Notes under the pieces: generated by a model | Seen by the model: the letters and a program-made list of their open reading frames with translations, nothing else | What the model was told of the DNA's origin: nothing | Database searches by the model: none | Shown here: piece by piece, positions 7,195-14,619 of the stretch | Numbering within the stretch: position 1 is the first letter of the stretch | Layout of the letters: every line of letters starts with the position of its first letter | Assembly (NCBI GenBank): GCA_002372175.1 | Contig: DFIS01000002.1 | Location: forward strand, 1-23,977 | Reading direction: 5' to 3' | Length of the DNA: 23,977 nucleotides | Origin: Solobacterium sp. UBA3691 | GTDB lineage: Bacteria; Bacillota_I; Bacilli_A; Erysipelotrichales; Erysipelotrichaceae | Position numbers and translations under genes: made by a program

Positions 7195-7965
7195 ATGAGT
7201 ATATACAAAGTCATGTCGCTGAACATGAAAAACGATGTCTTCCCTTCCCTGTTCCAAAGACGTGCACAGTCACTGCGGGAGATGATCCATACCTATGACC
7301 CCGATCTGATTGGTGTCCAGGAACTGACGGATATGATGATGGACTATCTGGGTGATCTGACATCCGTATACGGTTTTTACGGAGCTGCCAGAGGCACCTC
7401 CCTTTCCCATACCAATGAGCGCTGCTGTATTCTGTATAAGAAGGACCGCTTCCGTCTTCGTGAGGGAAAGACCCTGTGGCTCAGCGATACCCCGGAGATC
7501 AAAGGATCACGCTATCCGGGCAGTACCTTTCCCCGCATCGTTACTGCGGCTGTACTGGAGGATAGTCTGCATACATTCGTCATGGCCAACACTCATCTTG
7601 ACCACATGTTTGCCTATGTACGCTACCGTCAGGCTGACAAGCTGGCAGAGATCCTCAGCATATATACTGATCATGAATTCATGATCCTGACCGGTGATTT
7701 CAACACCCCGCTGACCACTCTGCCGTTAAAACTTCTGACGGAGAAAACAGGACTGCAGGATGCGGTACCGGAGAATCCCTCTACCAGTCTGCGGAATATC
7801 ATGAGACTCTCGTCATCCCGCTTTCTGCCGATCGACCACGTCTTCGTGTCAAAAAACATCCATGTGCTGCGTTCACGTCTGGTTACCGGCATGTTTATGG
7901 GACGCTTCCCCAGTGACCATCTGCCCCTGTATACCGAGATCGAATACAGTGAGCGTTACCTGTAG
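7195..7965 (+). CDS. Endonuclease/exonuclease/phosphatase (EEP) family protein
   Basis: A 256-residue single-domain protein of the exonuclease III/DNase I/sphingomyelinase fold. All metal-dependent motifs are present: N10 in the first strand, E43 in LIGVQEL, NTHLDH (132-137) with the catalytic His, TGDFNTP (166-172) with Asp/Asn, DHVF (214-217), and the SDHLPL end motif (240-245). There is no signal peptide, so it is cytoplasmic. The family cleaves nucleic acids or phosphoesters (inositol phosphates, sphingomyelin), and the substrate is not evident. The ATG at 7195 is preferred; an in-frame TTG at 7171 would overlap the -10 box. No ribosome binding site is present and leaderless translation is predicted. 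Confidence 0.9.
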   Translation: MSIYKVMSLNMKNDVFPSLFQRRAQSLREMIHTYDPDLIGVQELTDMMMDYLGDLTSVYGFYGAARGTSLSHTNERCCILYKKDRFRLREGKTLWLSDTPEIKGSRYPGSTFPRIVTAAVLEDSLHTFVMANTHLDHMFAYVRYRQADKLAEILSIYTDHEFMILTGDFNTPLTTLPLKLLTEKTGLQDAVPENPSTSLRNIMRLSSSRFLPIDHVFVSKNIHVLRSRLVTGMFMGRFPSDHLPLYTEIEYSERYL

Positions 7966-7973
7966 ATATGCCA

Positions 7974-8000
7974 AAGGCAGCCGCAATATGCAGCTGCCTT
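7974..8000. terminator. Hairpin between convergent EEP gene and ileS
   Basis: The stem AAGGCAGC / GCTGCCTT lies 9 bases after the EEP stop and 8 bases from the ileS stop. T-runs are short on both strands, so termination may be moderate in both directions. Confidence 0.65.
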
Positions 8001-8007
8001 ATTTCAT

Positions 8008-10743
8008 TTATCTCGTTGTTTCTACACGCTTGAACATGACTGCCTGACATCTCGGGCAAAGACCCTCGGCATCGGCTTTCTCACTGTAGTTCCAGCATCT
8101 CGGGCATTTGACACCGGGTGCTTTTTCTACGCTGGCAGTGATCTCTTCACCGGTCCTGATCTCTGCGGCCGAAACGATCAGCCACTGGGCAATATCCTCA
8201 CCAAGCAGTTCTTCGGCTGTTTTTACCGTCTCTGCCGGTGCTGTGATGATGACCTTGGCTTCCTGTGCAGTACCGATCAGCTTGGCAGCTCTGGCTTCTT
8301 CCAGCGCCTTCAGGACAACGTTGCGTACTTCCAGAAGTGCCGCAAACTTTGTCTTCAGCTCATCCGCACCGGCATAGTTTCCGGTCTTCGGATAATGTGT
8401 ATAGTGTACACTGGGTTCTTCATCATCATTGAAGTGCTTCCAGATCTCTTCTGCTGTATAGACAAGGAACGGAGCCCACAGTCTGACCAGGGCATCACAA
8501 GCTGTCCAGTAGACTGTCTGTACCTGACGGCGGCGCAGATCATCCTCGGCGTCGCAGTACAGGATATCCTTGGTGAAGTCACAGTAGTATGAACTCAGTT
8601 CGTTGACCATGAAGTTCATCAGAACCTTATTCGCATCAACATAGTCATACTTCAGTACATCTTCACAGACCTTGGCGATCACATCATCAAGCTGGGCAAG
8701 AATATACTGATCAACAGGCTTCAGATCCTCATAGGCGATCATATCCTTCTTCGGATCAAAGTCCTCAGGATTGATATTGCCGAGCAGGAAACGGAATGTA
8801 TTGCGGATCTTGCGGTACTGTTCGGATACCTGCTTGATATTGGCATCACCGAGACGCAGATCCTGCTTGTAATCGGAAGTCATCGCCCAAAGACGCAGAA
8901 CATCGGCACCGTTGGTCTTGATGATATCTCTCGGGTCGACGACATTGCCGACAGACTTTGACATCTTCTCACCGTTGGAGTCACAGACATAGCCATGGGA
9001 CAGAACTTCTTTGTAAGGCGCTGTGCCGGTGACAGCTGTCGCCACGATCATTGAGGAGTTGAACCAGCCTCTGTACTGATCGGAACCTTCAAAGTACAGA
9101 TCGCACGGATAATTGTATCCTCTTGCGGAGAGTTCATTCCAGGAAGAACCGGAGTCAAACCAGACGTCCATGATATCGGATTCCTTACGGAAGACACCGT
9201 TAGGAGACTTTTCATTTGTATAACCATCAGGCAGAAGATCTTTCGCTTCTCTTTCAAACCATACATTGGATCCGAACTCATCGAACAGATCTGCGACATG
9301 ATCGAAGACTTCCTTCTCCATGATCGGTGTACCATCTTCACAATAGAAGATCGGAATCGGCACACCCCACAGACGCTGTCTGGAAATACACCAGTCACCG
9401 CGGTCCCTGATCATGTTGTACATACGCACCTGACCCCACTCATTGTGCCATGTGACGTGATTGGAGATCTGGTCCAGAAGCTCTGCACGGATCTTATCGA
9501 TCGAGCAGAACCACTGCTTGGCAGCACGGAAGATAACTTTCTTCTTCAGACGGTCATCATGCGGATAGCTGTGTACGACTGTCTCTACGGCCAGCAGACT
9601 GCCGTTGGCATTGGTATCGGTAATAATCTTCTTTGAGCAGTCCTCAAAGGTGATTCCCTGATATGCTTCACCGGCATTCTCGTTCATGAAACCGCGCTCA
9701 TCAACGGTACAGACAGGACCGATGCCGTATTCCTGCAGTGCATAGTAGTCGTCAAGACCGTGACCGCCGGCGATATGTACACATCCGGTACCATCGACGT
9801 CGGATACATAGTCCGCATTGATGACAACACACTCATGATCGAGGACGACATGATGATACTTGATCATCTCCAGTTCACTGCCCTTGAAGGTTCTCAGGAT
9901 ACCCTGATTCTCCAGTTTGAACTTCTCCAGCAGAGAATCGACAAGCGTATCAACCATGATCAGTTTGCCCTTCTCCGTCTTTACCTCTGCGTATGTCAGT
10001 GCCTTGTTCAGTGCTACAGCCTGGTTGGCAGGGATCGTCCACGGTGTTGTTGTCCAGATCACAAAGTAATCATCTGTATCAAGGATGCCCTTGCCGTCTG
10101 TTACCTGGAAGCGAAGATAGATCGTTGCGTCTTTGACATCTCTGTATACGATCTCGGAATCGGCGATCGCTGTTTCGTTATACGGAGACCAGTAGATCGG
10201 CTTCAGACCCTGGAAGATATAGCCGTCCAGAGCCATCTTTTCAAATGCCCGGATCTGACGTGCTTCAAAATGCTTATCCAGTGTAATATACGGATGTTCA
10301 TAATCAGCAATCTGACCGAGACGCTTCTCTGTCGCCATCTGCTGCGAGATCTGCTTCTTCGCATATGCCTCACAGCGGGAACGGAATTCCGCAGGGGACA
10401 TCGCCTTACGGTCTACACCAAGCTTCTGGATCGCATTCTCGATCGGCAGTCCGTGTGTATCCCAGCCCGGGAAGAACGGTGTATAGTAACCGCTCATCGC
10501 ATGTGTACGAATGATAAAGTCCTTGATGATCCTGTTCATTGCCGTACCGGCATGCAGATCACCGTTGGCATACGGGGGACCGTCATGCAGGATATAGGAC
10601 TCCTCACCCTCATGCCGTTTCAGAAACTCATGATAGTAGTCTTCCTTCTCCCACTGTTCCAGGATCCCGGGTTCCTTCTTTGCCAGATTTCCCCTCATCT
10701 CAAAATCTGTCCGGGGCATTTTCAGCGTATCTTTGTAATCCAT
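8008..10743 (-). CDS. ileS: Isoleucyl-tRNA synthetase
   Basis: This cytoplasmic class I aminoacyl-tRNA synthetase charges tRNA-Ile. At 911 residues it has the usual bacterial IleS length. The HIGH-type signature reads PPYANGDLHAGTA (56-68), the KMSKS loop is KMSKSVGNVVDPRD (about 594-607), and the editing (CP1) domain occupies the middle, with WTTTPWTIPANQA about 230-242. A C-terminal zinc ribbon has two CPRC pairs near the last 30 residues, typical of the IleS1 type; IleS2, associated with mupirocin resistance, differs in motif spacing. AAGGAGGAG sits just before the ATG at 10743. Expression is controlled by the isoleucine T-box immediately upstream. It is last in the sepF-ylmH-divIVA-ileS cluster and ends at the 7974-8000 hairpin. 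Confidence 0.98.
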   Translation of the reverse strand: MDYKDTLKMPRTDFEMRGNLAKKEPGILEQWEKEDYYHEFLKRHEGEESYILHDGPPYANGDLHAGTAMNRIIKDFIIRTHAMSGYYTPFFPGWDTHGLPIENAIQKLGVDRKAMSPAEFRSRCEAYAKKQISQQMATEKRLGQIADYEHPYITLDKHFEARQIRAFEKMALDGYIFQGLKPIYWSPYNETAIADSEIVYRDVKDATIYLRFQVTDGKGILDTDDYFVIWTTTPWTIPANQAVALNKALTYAEVKTEKGKLIMVDTLVDSLLEKFKLENQGILRTFKGSELEMIKYHHVVLDHECVVINADYVSDVDGTGCVHIAGGHGLDDYYALQEYGIGPVCTVDERGFMNENAGEAYQGITFEDCSKKIITDTNANGSLLAVETVVHSYPHDDRLKKKVIFRAAKQWFCSIDKIRAELLDQISNHVTWHNEWGQVRMYNMIRDRGDWCISRQRLWGVPIPIFYCEDGTPIMEKEVFDHVADLFDEFGSNVWFEREAKDLLPDGYTNEKSPNGVFRKESDIMDVWFDSGSSWNELSARGYNYPCDLYFEGSDQYRGWFNSSMIVATAVTGTAPYKEVLSHGYVCDSNGEKMSKSVGNVVDPRDIIKTNGADVLRLWAMTSDYKQDLRLGDANIKQVSEQYRKIRNTFRFLLGNINPEDFDPKKDMIAYEDLKPVDQYILAQLDDVIAKVCEDVLKYDYVDANKVLMNFMVNELSSYYCDFTKDILYCDAEDDLRRRQVQTVYWTACDALVRLWAPFLVYTAEEIWKHFNDDEEPSVHYTHYPKTGNYAGADELKTKFAALLEVRNVVLKALEEARAAKLIGTAQEAKVIITAPAETVKTAEELLGEDIAQWLIVSAAEIRTGEEITASVEKAPGVKCPRCWNYSEKADAEGLCPRCQAVMFKRVETTR

Positions 10744-10759
10744 CTTCTCCTCCTTGATA

Positions 10760-10942
10760 TAAAAAGCGTCCTCATCTAAGGACGCTCTGAGCGCGGTACC
10801 ACCTTAGTTCATGACGAATCATGCCCTCAAATACTTTAACGCAGTATCTACGATTGCTCACGGGTGATGTCCTTCAGTGCTTCCGTTCCTGCTCGCACCA
10901 GCCGCAGGCTCTCTGTATCTTTCACACCAAGGCGCGTCCCGA
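10760..10942 (-). promoter_or_regulatory. T-box riboswitch specific for isoleucine, controlling ileS
   Basis: The leader on the minus strand has the T-box sequence AAGGTGGTACCGCG (10805 down to 10792), whose UGGU bulge can pair with the ACCA end of uncharged tRNA-Ile. A Stem I with GAACGGAAGC (AG-bulge/distal loop region) and a specifier region reading GGAC-ATC-ACCC follow the usual layout; ATC (10868 down to 10866) is an isoleucine codon. A terminator stem AGCGTCCT / AGGACGCT (10765-10786) and a T-run come just before the ileS ribosome binding site. When tRNA-Ile is uncharged the antiterminator forms and ileS is transcribed. The element begins right at the divIVA stop codon, so it attenuates either read-through from the cell-division genes or a promoter within the end of divIVA; no clear promoter is visible. 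Confidence 0.95.
10765..10786 (-). terminator. T-box-controlled terminator before ileS
   Basis: An 8-bp perfect stem AGCGTCCT / AGGACGCT with a 6-nt loop is followed on the minus strand by TTTTTATAT. It is the expression platform of the ileS T-box. Confidence 0.9.
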
Positions 10943-11425
10943 TCAACGCATTTTCTTTTCGGCTTCCTGAAGCCAGGATAACTCAGGCATCTTCGGCAGC
11001 CTGAATTCATCCAGCTGCTGTATCAGTGCCAGCAGCTTCTCTCTGGTAATGCCCTTTACCTCATCCGCATCATTATACAGCTTCGAGAGTTCCGTCAGGA
11101 TCTCTCTTGCCGTGATCAGCGCCTGATGTACGATCATATCGGCATTCTTCTGTGCCGTGGCAATGATCTCATTGGCTTCTCTGATCGACAGACGGGCGAT
11201 GTTCTCGGCAGCCTGCCTGTCTGCAGATGCAGAAGTTTCCAGCGCATCATATCGGCTTTGCAGATCGCTCATCTGCTGCTGCAGACGTTCTGTTTCCGCT
11301 TTGTACAACTCTGCTGTCTTCCGGAGTTCTTCGACCTGAACCGCGTATTTTTCTATCGCATCATCTACCGCAAACCGGTCATATCCGTTTTTCATGACCC
11401 GAAATGTCGGTCTCGGTGCTGTCAT
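10943..11425 (-). CDS. divIVA: DivIVA-domain cell division/polarity protein
   Basis: A 160-residue protein. The N-terminal lipid-binding DivIVA motif appears in a derived form (FRVMKNGYDRFAVDDAIEKY, 8-27; canonical proteins have RGYD then EVD). It is followed by a long coiled coil (about 28-125) with regular hydrophobic spacing and a short C-terminal tail. DivIVA recognises negatively curved membrane at septa and poles and recruits division or growth proteins. Position next to ylmH and ileS matches the conserved Firmicutes order, which supports the call despite weak sequence conservation. AAAGGAG precedes the ATG at 11425. The stop codon abuts the T-box leader of ileS. The length is typical of B. 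subtilis DivIVA (164). Confidence 0.9.
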   Translation of the reverse strand: MTAPRPTFRVMKNGYDRFAVDDAIEKYAVQVEELRKTAELYKAETERLQQQMSDLQSRYDALETSASADRQAAENIARLSIREANEIIATAQKNADMIVHQALITAREILTELSKLYNDADEVKGITREKLLALIQQLDEFRLPKMPELSWLQEAEKKMR

Positions 11426-11440
11426 ACACGGCTCCTTTCA

Positions 11441-12193
11441 TCATACTGCCTTCAAAAACTCCGCTACGATCCTGTCCTTACGGGTCTTTCGCAGTTCCTG
11501 CACAAAGATAAAACGACCCGTTCCCCGAATAGAAATCGTAAAGTTATTATTGCACACTTCATCAGCGTCGACAAGCGTGACATGATTGAATTGAACGAGC
11601 CCTCTGCGGATCATTTCCTTGGCTTCGCTGCGGCTGCAGTGACATAATGCTGCCGTGACCGCATCCGCCCGCAGACTGGCAATGACCATCTCCAGCCGTT
11701 CATACTTCCGCTGCTGTTCAGGATGTTCGTCAATGACCTGAAAACTGACGTTCAGATCAGCTATACGGATCAGATTATCACAGATGAACCTGCCCATCGA
11801 TGCCGATGTATAGATATATATCGCCTGTTCTTCGACCCAGAGATCCCCGAAACTGTGCCTGTCGATCTGCAGCGACATCAGTGCACCGAGTACGTCCCTG
11901 TGACCGATCTTCCGGAAACGCTGGTCTGTCTCTGCTTTCAGACAGACGACATCAGAAAAGTCATCTTCCTGATCGGTCAGAAAAATGACTTTCTTTTTAC
12001 CTGCCCCGGGATAACCTCCGTCATAACGGATCAGCTCTCCTTCGGGAAATTCACGGGATACATACGCAAGCTCTTCCTCGCTCAGAAAACCGGACTCACC
12101 ATGACGGTACCGGTATTCACTGCCGCGCTGAAGATCCCGCAGATGTACGATCAATCCACTATAATCGTTTTTACTGTTCGTCGTTGTTGTCAA
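11441..12193 (-). CDS. ylmH: YlmH family S4-domain RNA-binding protein
   Basis: A protein of about 250 residues. The N-terminal two thirds form the YlmH central domain (FLTDQEDDFSDVVCLKAE and IGHRDVLGALMSLQIDR segments), and the C-terminal 75 residues are an S4 RNA-binding domain, CSRSEAKEMIRRGLVQFNH followed by a VDADEVCNNNFTISIRG segment. YlmH homologues bind ribosome-nascent-chain complexes or 50S subunits in quality control and were first noted for their place near division genes. No ATG fits the start. The TTG at 12193 has GGAGAG upstream and overlaps the end of sepF by 23 bases, and is my choice; alternatives are TTG at 12217 and TTG at 12154, the latter after the sepF stop. Translational coupling to sepF is likely. 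Confidence 0.9.
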   Translation of the reverse strand: MTTTTNSKNDYSGLIVHLRDLQRGSEYRYRHGESGFLSEEELAYVSREFPEGELIRYDGGYPGAGKKKVIFLTDQEDDFSDVVCLKAETDQRFRKIGHRDVLGALMSLQIDRHSFGDLWVEEQAIYIYTSASMGRFICDNLIRIADLNVSFQVIDEHPEQQRKYERLEMVIASLRADAVTAALCHCSRSEAKEMIRRGLVQFNHVTLVDADEVCNNNFTISIRGTGRFIFVQELRKTRKDRIVAEFLKAV

Positions 12194-12599
12194 GGGAGAT
12201 CTCTCCGTCAACACCAATGGACTTCGGGGAACACAGGATCACATTATGCCCGATCTTCTGGATCTTGCCGTCCAGCGCAAATACAGCACCGGTCAGGAAA
12301 TCCATCGTCCTCTGTGCATAGTCTCTCTGCAGTCTGTGCAGATTGACAACGGTTGCCTGTCTCTGCTTCAGATGAGAAGCGATCTCTTCTGCTTCTTCCA
12401 GAGTACGGGGTTCAAACAGAACCATCTTTGTATCAGAAGTTACAGATGCCTTTACCTTGGCATTTGTTGTCTTCTCGTATGTACTGATCGGCTTTGTCTC
12501 ACTTGCCTTATACTGAACCTCTTCAGTTACTTCTTCTTCATCTTCGTAATCGTCATCAACAGGTGCCACAAAACTCTTTATGCTATCCAGTAATCCCAT
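12171..12599 (-). CDS. sepF: Cell division protein SepF
   Basis: A 142-residue protein matching SepF in length and architecture. An N-terminal amphipathic membrane anchor (MGLLDSIKSFV, 1-11) is followed by an acidic, disordered linker (about 14-55) and the SepF/DUF552 domain (about 57-132) with VLFEPRTLEEAEEIASHLK, ATVVNLHRL, RTMDFLTGAVFALDG and a closing VILCSP. SepF bundles FtsZ filaments and tethers them to the membrane. TCCTCC on the plus strand at 12607-12612 is a GGAGGA ribosome binding site 7 bases before the ATG. It heads the sepF-ylmH-divIVA-ileS cluster and has its own promoter. Confidence 0.95.
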   Translation of the reverse strand: MGLLDSIKSFVAPVDDDYEDEEEVTEEVQYKASETKPISTYEKTTNAKVKASVTSDTKMVLFEPRTLEEAEEIASHLKQRQATVVNLHRLQRDYAQRTMDFLTGAVFALDGKIQKIGHNVILCSPKSIGVDGEISLDNNDEQ

Positions 12600-12626
12600 G
12601 TTAAAATCCTCCGTATATACGTGATT

Positions 12627-12656
12627 ATTATATCATCTGTATGATTTTGCATACAA
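12627..12656 (-). promoter_or_regulatory. Promoter of the sepF cluster
   Basis: On the minus strand an extended -10, TGA-TATAAT (12632 to 12627), has a partial -35, TTGTAT, 18 bases upstream. The predicted start near 12620 leaves a 20-base leader with the GGAGGA site. Confidence 0.6.
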
Positions 12657-12683
12657 TGATTTGTTTGAAATCCAATCTTTTTC

Positions 12684-12706
12684 ATCGCCTTTTCCTGGTC
12701 TATACT
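12684..12706 (+). promoter_or_regulatory. Predicted leaderless promoter of the MscS gene
   Basis: TATACT at 12701-12706 with a TTTTCA-like -35 about 16 bases upstream. The predicted start falls on the ATG at 12713, and no Shine-Dalgarno sequence is present. Confidence 0.5.
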
Positions 12707-12712
12707 GTATGT

Positions 12713-13501
12713 ATGACATTCACAGATATTGAACAGATGTGGTTCACACACGGTTTTGTGTTTTTCCTGCTGAAAACGGCCTTCTGCCTGATCACAGCCT
12801 GGGTGCTGACATTCATCGCCAGACAGTTCGTCAACCGGATCAACCGCCGCTTTGAATCCCAGAAGACGACCAACGAATACATTTACAGAACGATCAGAAC
12901 CGTCAATTACACCCTGGCCCTGTTTCTGATCATCCAGGAACTGTCGCCGCTGTACAACCTGGCCAATGCGCTGCTCGGTGCTACCAGCATCATCGCTGTT
13001 GCGGTAGGTCTTGCGGCCCAGACGACTTTCGGAAACTACATTGCCGGCTTCTTCCTGGCTGTTCATCAGCCGTTTAAAGTCGGTGATACGATCATCATCA
13101 AGGACCGCAATCTTTCCGGCAAAGTCAAAGAGATGACCTTCCGGCATACCGTACTTGAGACACAGGAGAAGACGATCCTGATCGTCCCCAACACCGTGAT
13201 GAATACCGTCATTGTCGAAGATATGAGCAATGATGCCTACAGTGAACTGATCGAGCTGAAGGTCAGCTGGGACACCGATCTTGAAGCTCTTGAGGCTCTG
13301 ATCAACAAGCTGCTGACAGAACTGCACATGCAGAAAGAAAACGAACATACATCACTGTATGTCCGCGGTATGGGCAAGGATTCACTGAATGCAGGTTTCC
13401 CGCTCCATGCACGGGATCTCTCGGAATTCGCAAGATTCCGCAGTCGGTTATTGCCGGCATTGCTCAGAGCGTGCAGGGAAAACAACATTACTCTGCTGTA
13501 G
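12713..13501 (+). CDS. MscS family small-conductance mechanosensitive channel
   Basis: A 262-residue protein with three transmembrane helices (about 14-38, 62-80 and 84-118). The third is the pore helix, rich in small residues (ALLGATSIIAVAVGLAAQ), followed by TTFGNYIAGFFLAVHQPFKVGD, the family hallmark leading into the cytoplasmic beta domain. The beta domain has KVKEMTFRHTVL, then IVPNTVMNTVI (the PN motif), and the C-terminal alpha-beta domain ends at residue 262. It should open as a homoheptamer under membrane tension to release solutes. The ATG at 12713 follows a TATACT by 6 bases with no ribosome binding site, so leaderless expression is predicted. Its last 14 bases overlap the end of the convergent ApbE-like gene, and no terminator separates them. 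Confidence 0.93.
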   Translation: MTFTDIEQMWFTHGFVFFLLKTAFCLITAWVLTFIARQFVNRINRRFESQKTTNEYIYRTIRTVNYTLALFLIIQELSPLYNLANALLGATSIIAVAVGLAAQTTFGNYIAGFFLAVHQPFKVGDTIIIKDRNLSGKVKEMTFRHTVLETQEKTILIVPNTVMNTVIVEDMSNDAYSELIELKVSWDTDLEALEALINKLLTELHMQKENEHTSLYVRGMGKDSLNAGFPLHARDLSEFARFRSRLLPALLRACRENNITLL

Positions 13502-14612
13502 GTTTCTCCTGCAGGTAATAACTGCCGGAGTGCGGCTCTCTGACCTTCCCTGCCTGCAGGGTGAGGTTCTGATATGCGGTCATGACCGGATCCCCGTTAC
13601 TGTCGAGCCAGTATGTGATCATATACCTGTCCTCGGGATAGCCGCTTACGGAAATATACGGATGACGGAAATACATGACGTCATCTTTTTCTATTGTGTA
13701 ATACCCCGGTTCTCCCATACTGAAGCTCTTGATCCGTGAACAGACGAAATCTCCTTCGGCTGTTACCTGCTCGTTTTCTGCAGGTTCGCCATCCCGATAC
13801 GCATAGATCAGGAACGTTTCTCCGCTGTGTTCACCAAGCGACAGGATCATGCCGTCATCAGTCTGAAGATATCCGTCGGTCCAGCCCTGCCGGTTCAGCT
13901 GTTCTCTGACAAGCTTAACGAGATACGCATCATGCATCAGACCGAGATCAATGATCTCCCTGTTCATCTCCAGAGCATCCAGCTCATCGCTCAGCGTATC
14001 TGAAAGATGCAGCTTCACCTTGTCTGCCGATATACGCAGTTCAACATTCTCACGATTCAGAAGCGGTACGATGCGCTCCAGTCTTTCCTTCTGCCAGGGA
14101 TCATTCAGGGGATCAGAAGCCTGCGGTTCATCAAGATACAGGATCTCATGCCATAACCCGAATACAGGACCGTAATACGGGCTGTAGACCTCTGTATTTT
14201 CTTTCTCTGCCGCATCCTTCAGGATCACTGAAAGCTCCTCACTTACGGCTGTTTCCTCATCAGGATGATGATTGATATACGCGATGTTGATGTAGCCGTC
14301 GTATTCATTCCGGGCATCGAGCAGCTTGTACGCATAGATCAGGGCATGGGTCCAGTCATCACGCAGTCTGTTCTTTGCAGCTTTGATCTCATTACTGCTT
14401 CCGGTAAATTCATAGAACAGATGATATCCGGACGCATACATCGGTGCTTCCTCATCCGGTTCTGCTTCAATCTCCTGCAGCCCGGGTTCCTGATACCCCA
14501 TCCGGCTGACACCGTATCCGAAGGCTGTGACCGCAATTAAAAAAGCCAGGATGAAAAGTATCCATCTCAGCTTTTTATTCTTTGTACTGATAACCAGTTC
14601 TTCTCTCTCCAT
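13488..14612 (-). CDS. Membrane-anchored, ApbE-like protein with degenerate active site
   Basis: A 374-residue protein with one N-terminal membrane helix (about 15-34) and an extracellular domain. The domain tracks ApbE (FAD:protein FMN transferase) in order: an early strand YHLFYEFTGSS, a YINIAYINHHPDEETAVSEEL segment like the ApbE SxlsxLN...vsxEl region (positions about 107-127), YSPYYGPVFGLWHEI like tvGPLxxLW (143-157), REIIDLGLMHDAYLVKLV like xxDLGGIAKGYAvD (218-235), TDDGMILSLG like GGdixxxG, and a YISVSGYPEDRY region (319-330). The residues expected for FAD and Mg2+ binding (GG(I/V)AKGY, the catalytic His before DPxTG, the C-terminal ADxxxT) are missing, so activity is doubtful. This assignment is from remembered family patterns. 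The ATG at 14612 is preferred (GGTGAG upstream); GTG at 14627 would overlap oppF by 8 bases. It is last in the opp operon. Confidence 0.65.
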   Translation of the reverse strand: MEREELVISTKNKKLRWILFILAFLIAVTAFGYGVSRMGYQEPGLQEIEAEPDEEAPMYASGYHLFYEFTGSSNEIKAAKNRLRDDWTHALIYAYKLLDARNEYDGYINIAYINHHPDEETAVSEELSVILKDAAEKENTEVYSPYYGPVFGLWHEILYLDEPQASDPLNDPWQKERLERIVPLLNRENVELRISADKVKLHLSDTLSDELDALEMNREIIDLGLMHDAYLVKLVREQLNRQGWTDGYLQTDDGMILSLGEHSGETFLIYAYRDGEPAENEQVTAEGDFVCSRIKSFSMGEPGYYTIEKDDVMYFRHPYISVSGYPEDRYMITYWLDSNGDPVMTAYQNLTLQAGKVREPHSGSYYLQEKPTAE

Positions 14613-14619
14613 GACGGTT

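Noticed and set aside
9760..10779. A 339-codon plus-strand open frame opposite ileS, running into the T-box leader
   Set aside because: It is antisense to conserved synthetase motifs and continues through the ileS leader RNA, so it is not a gene.
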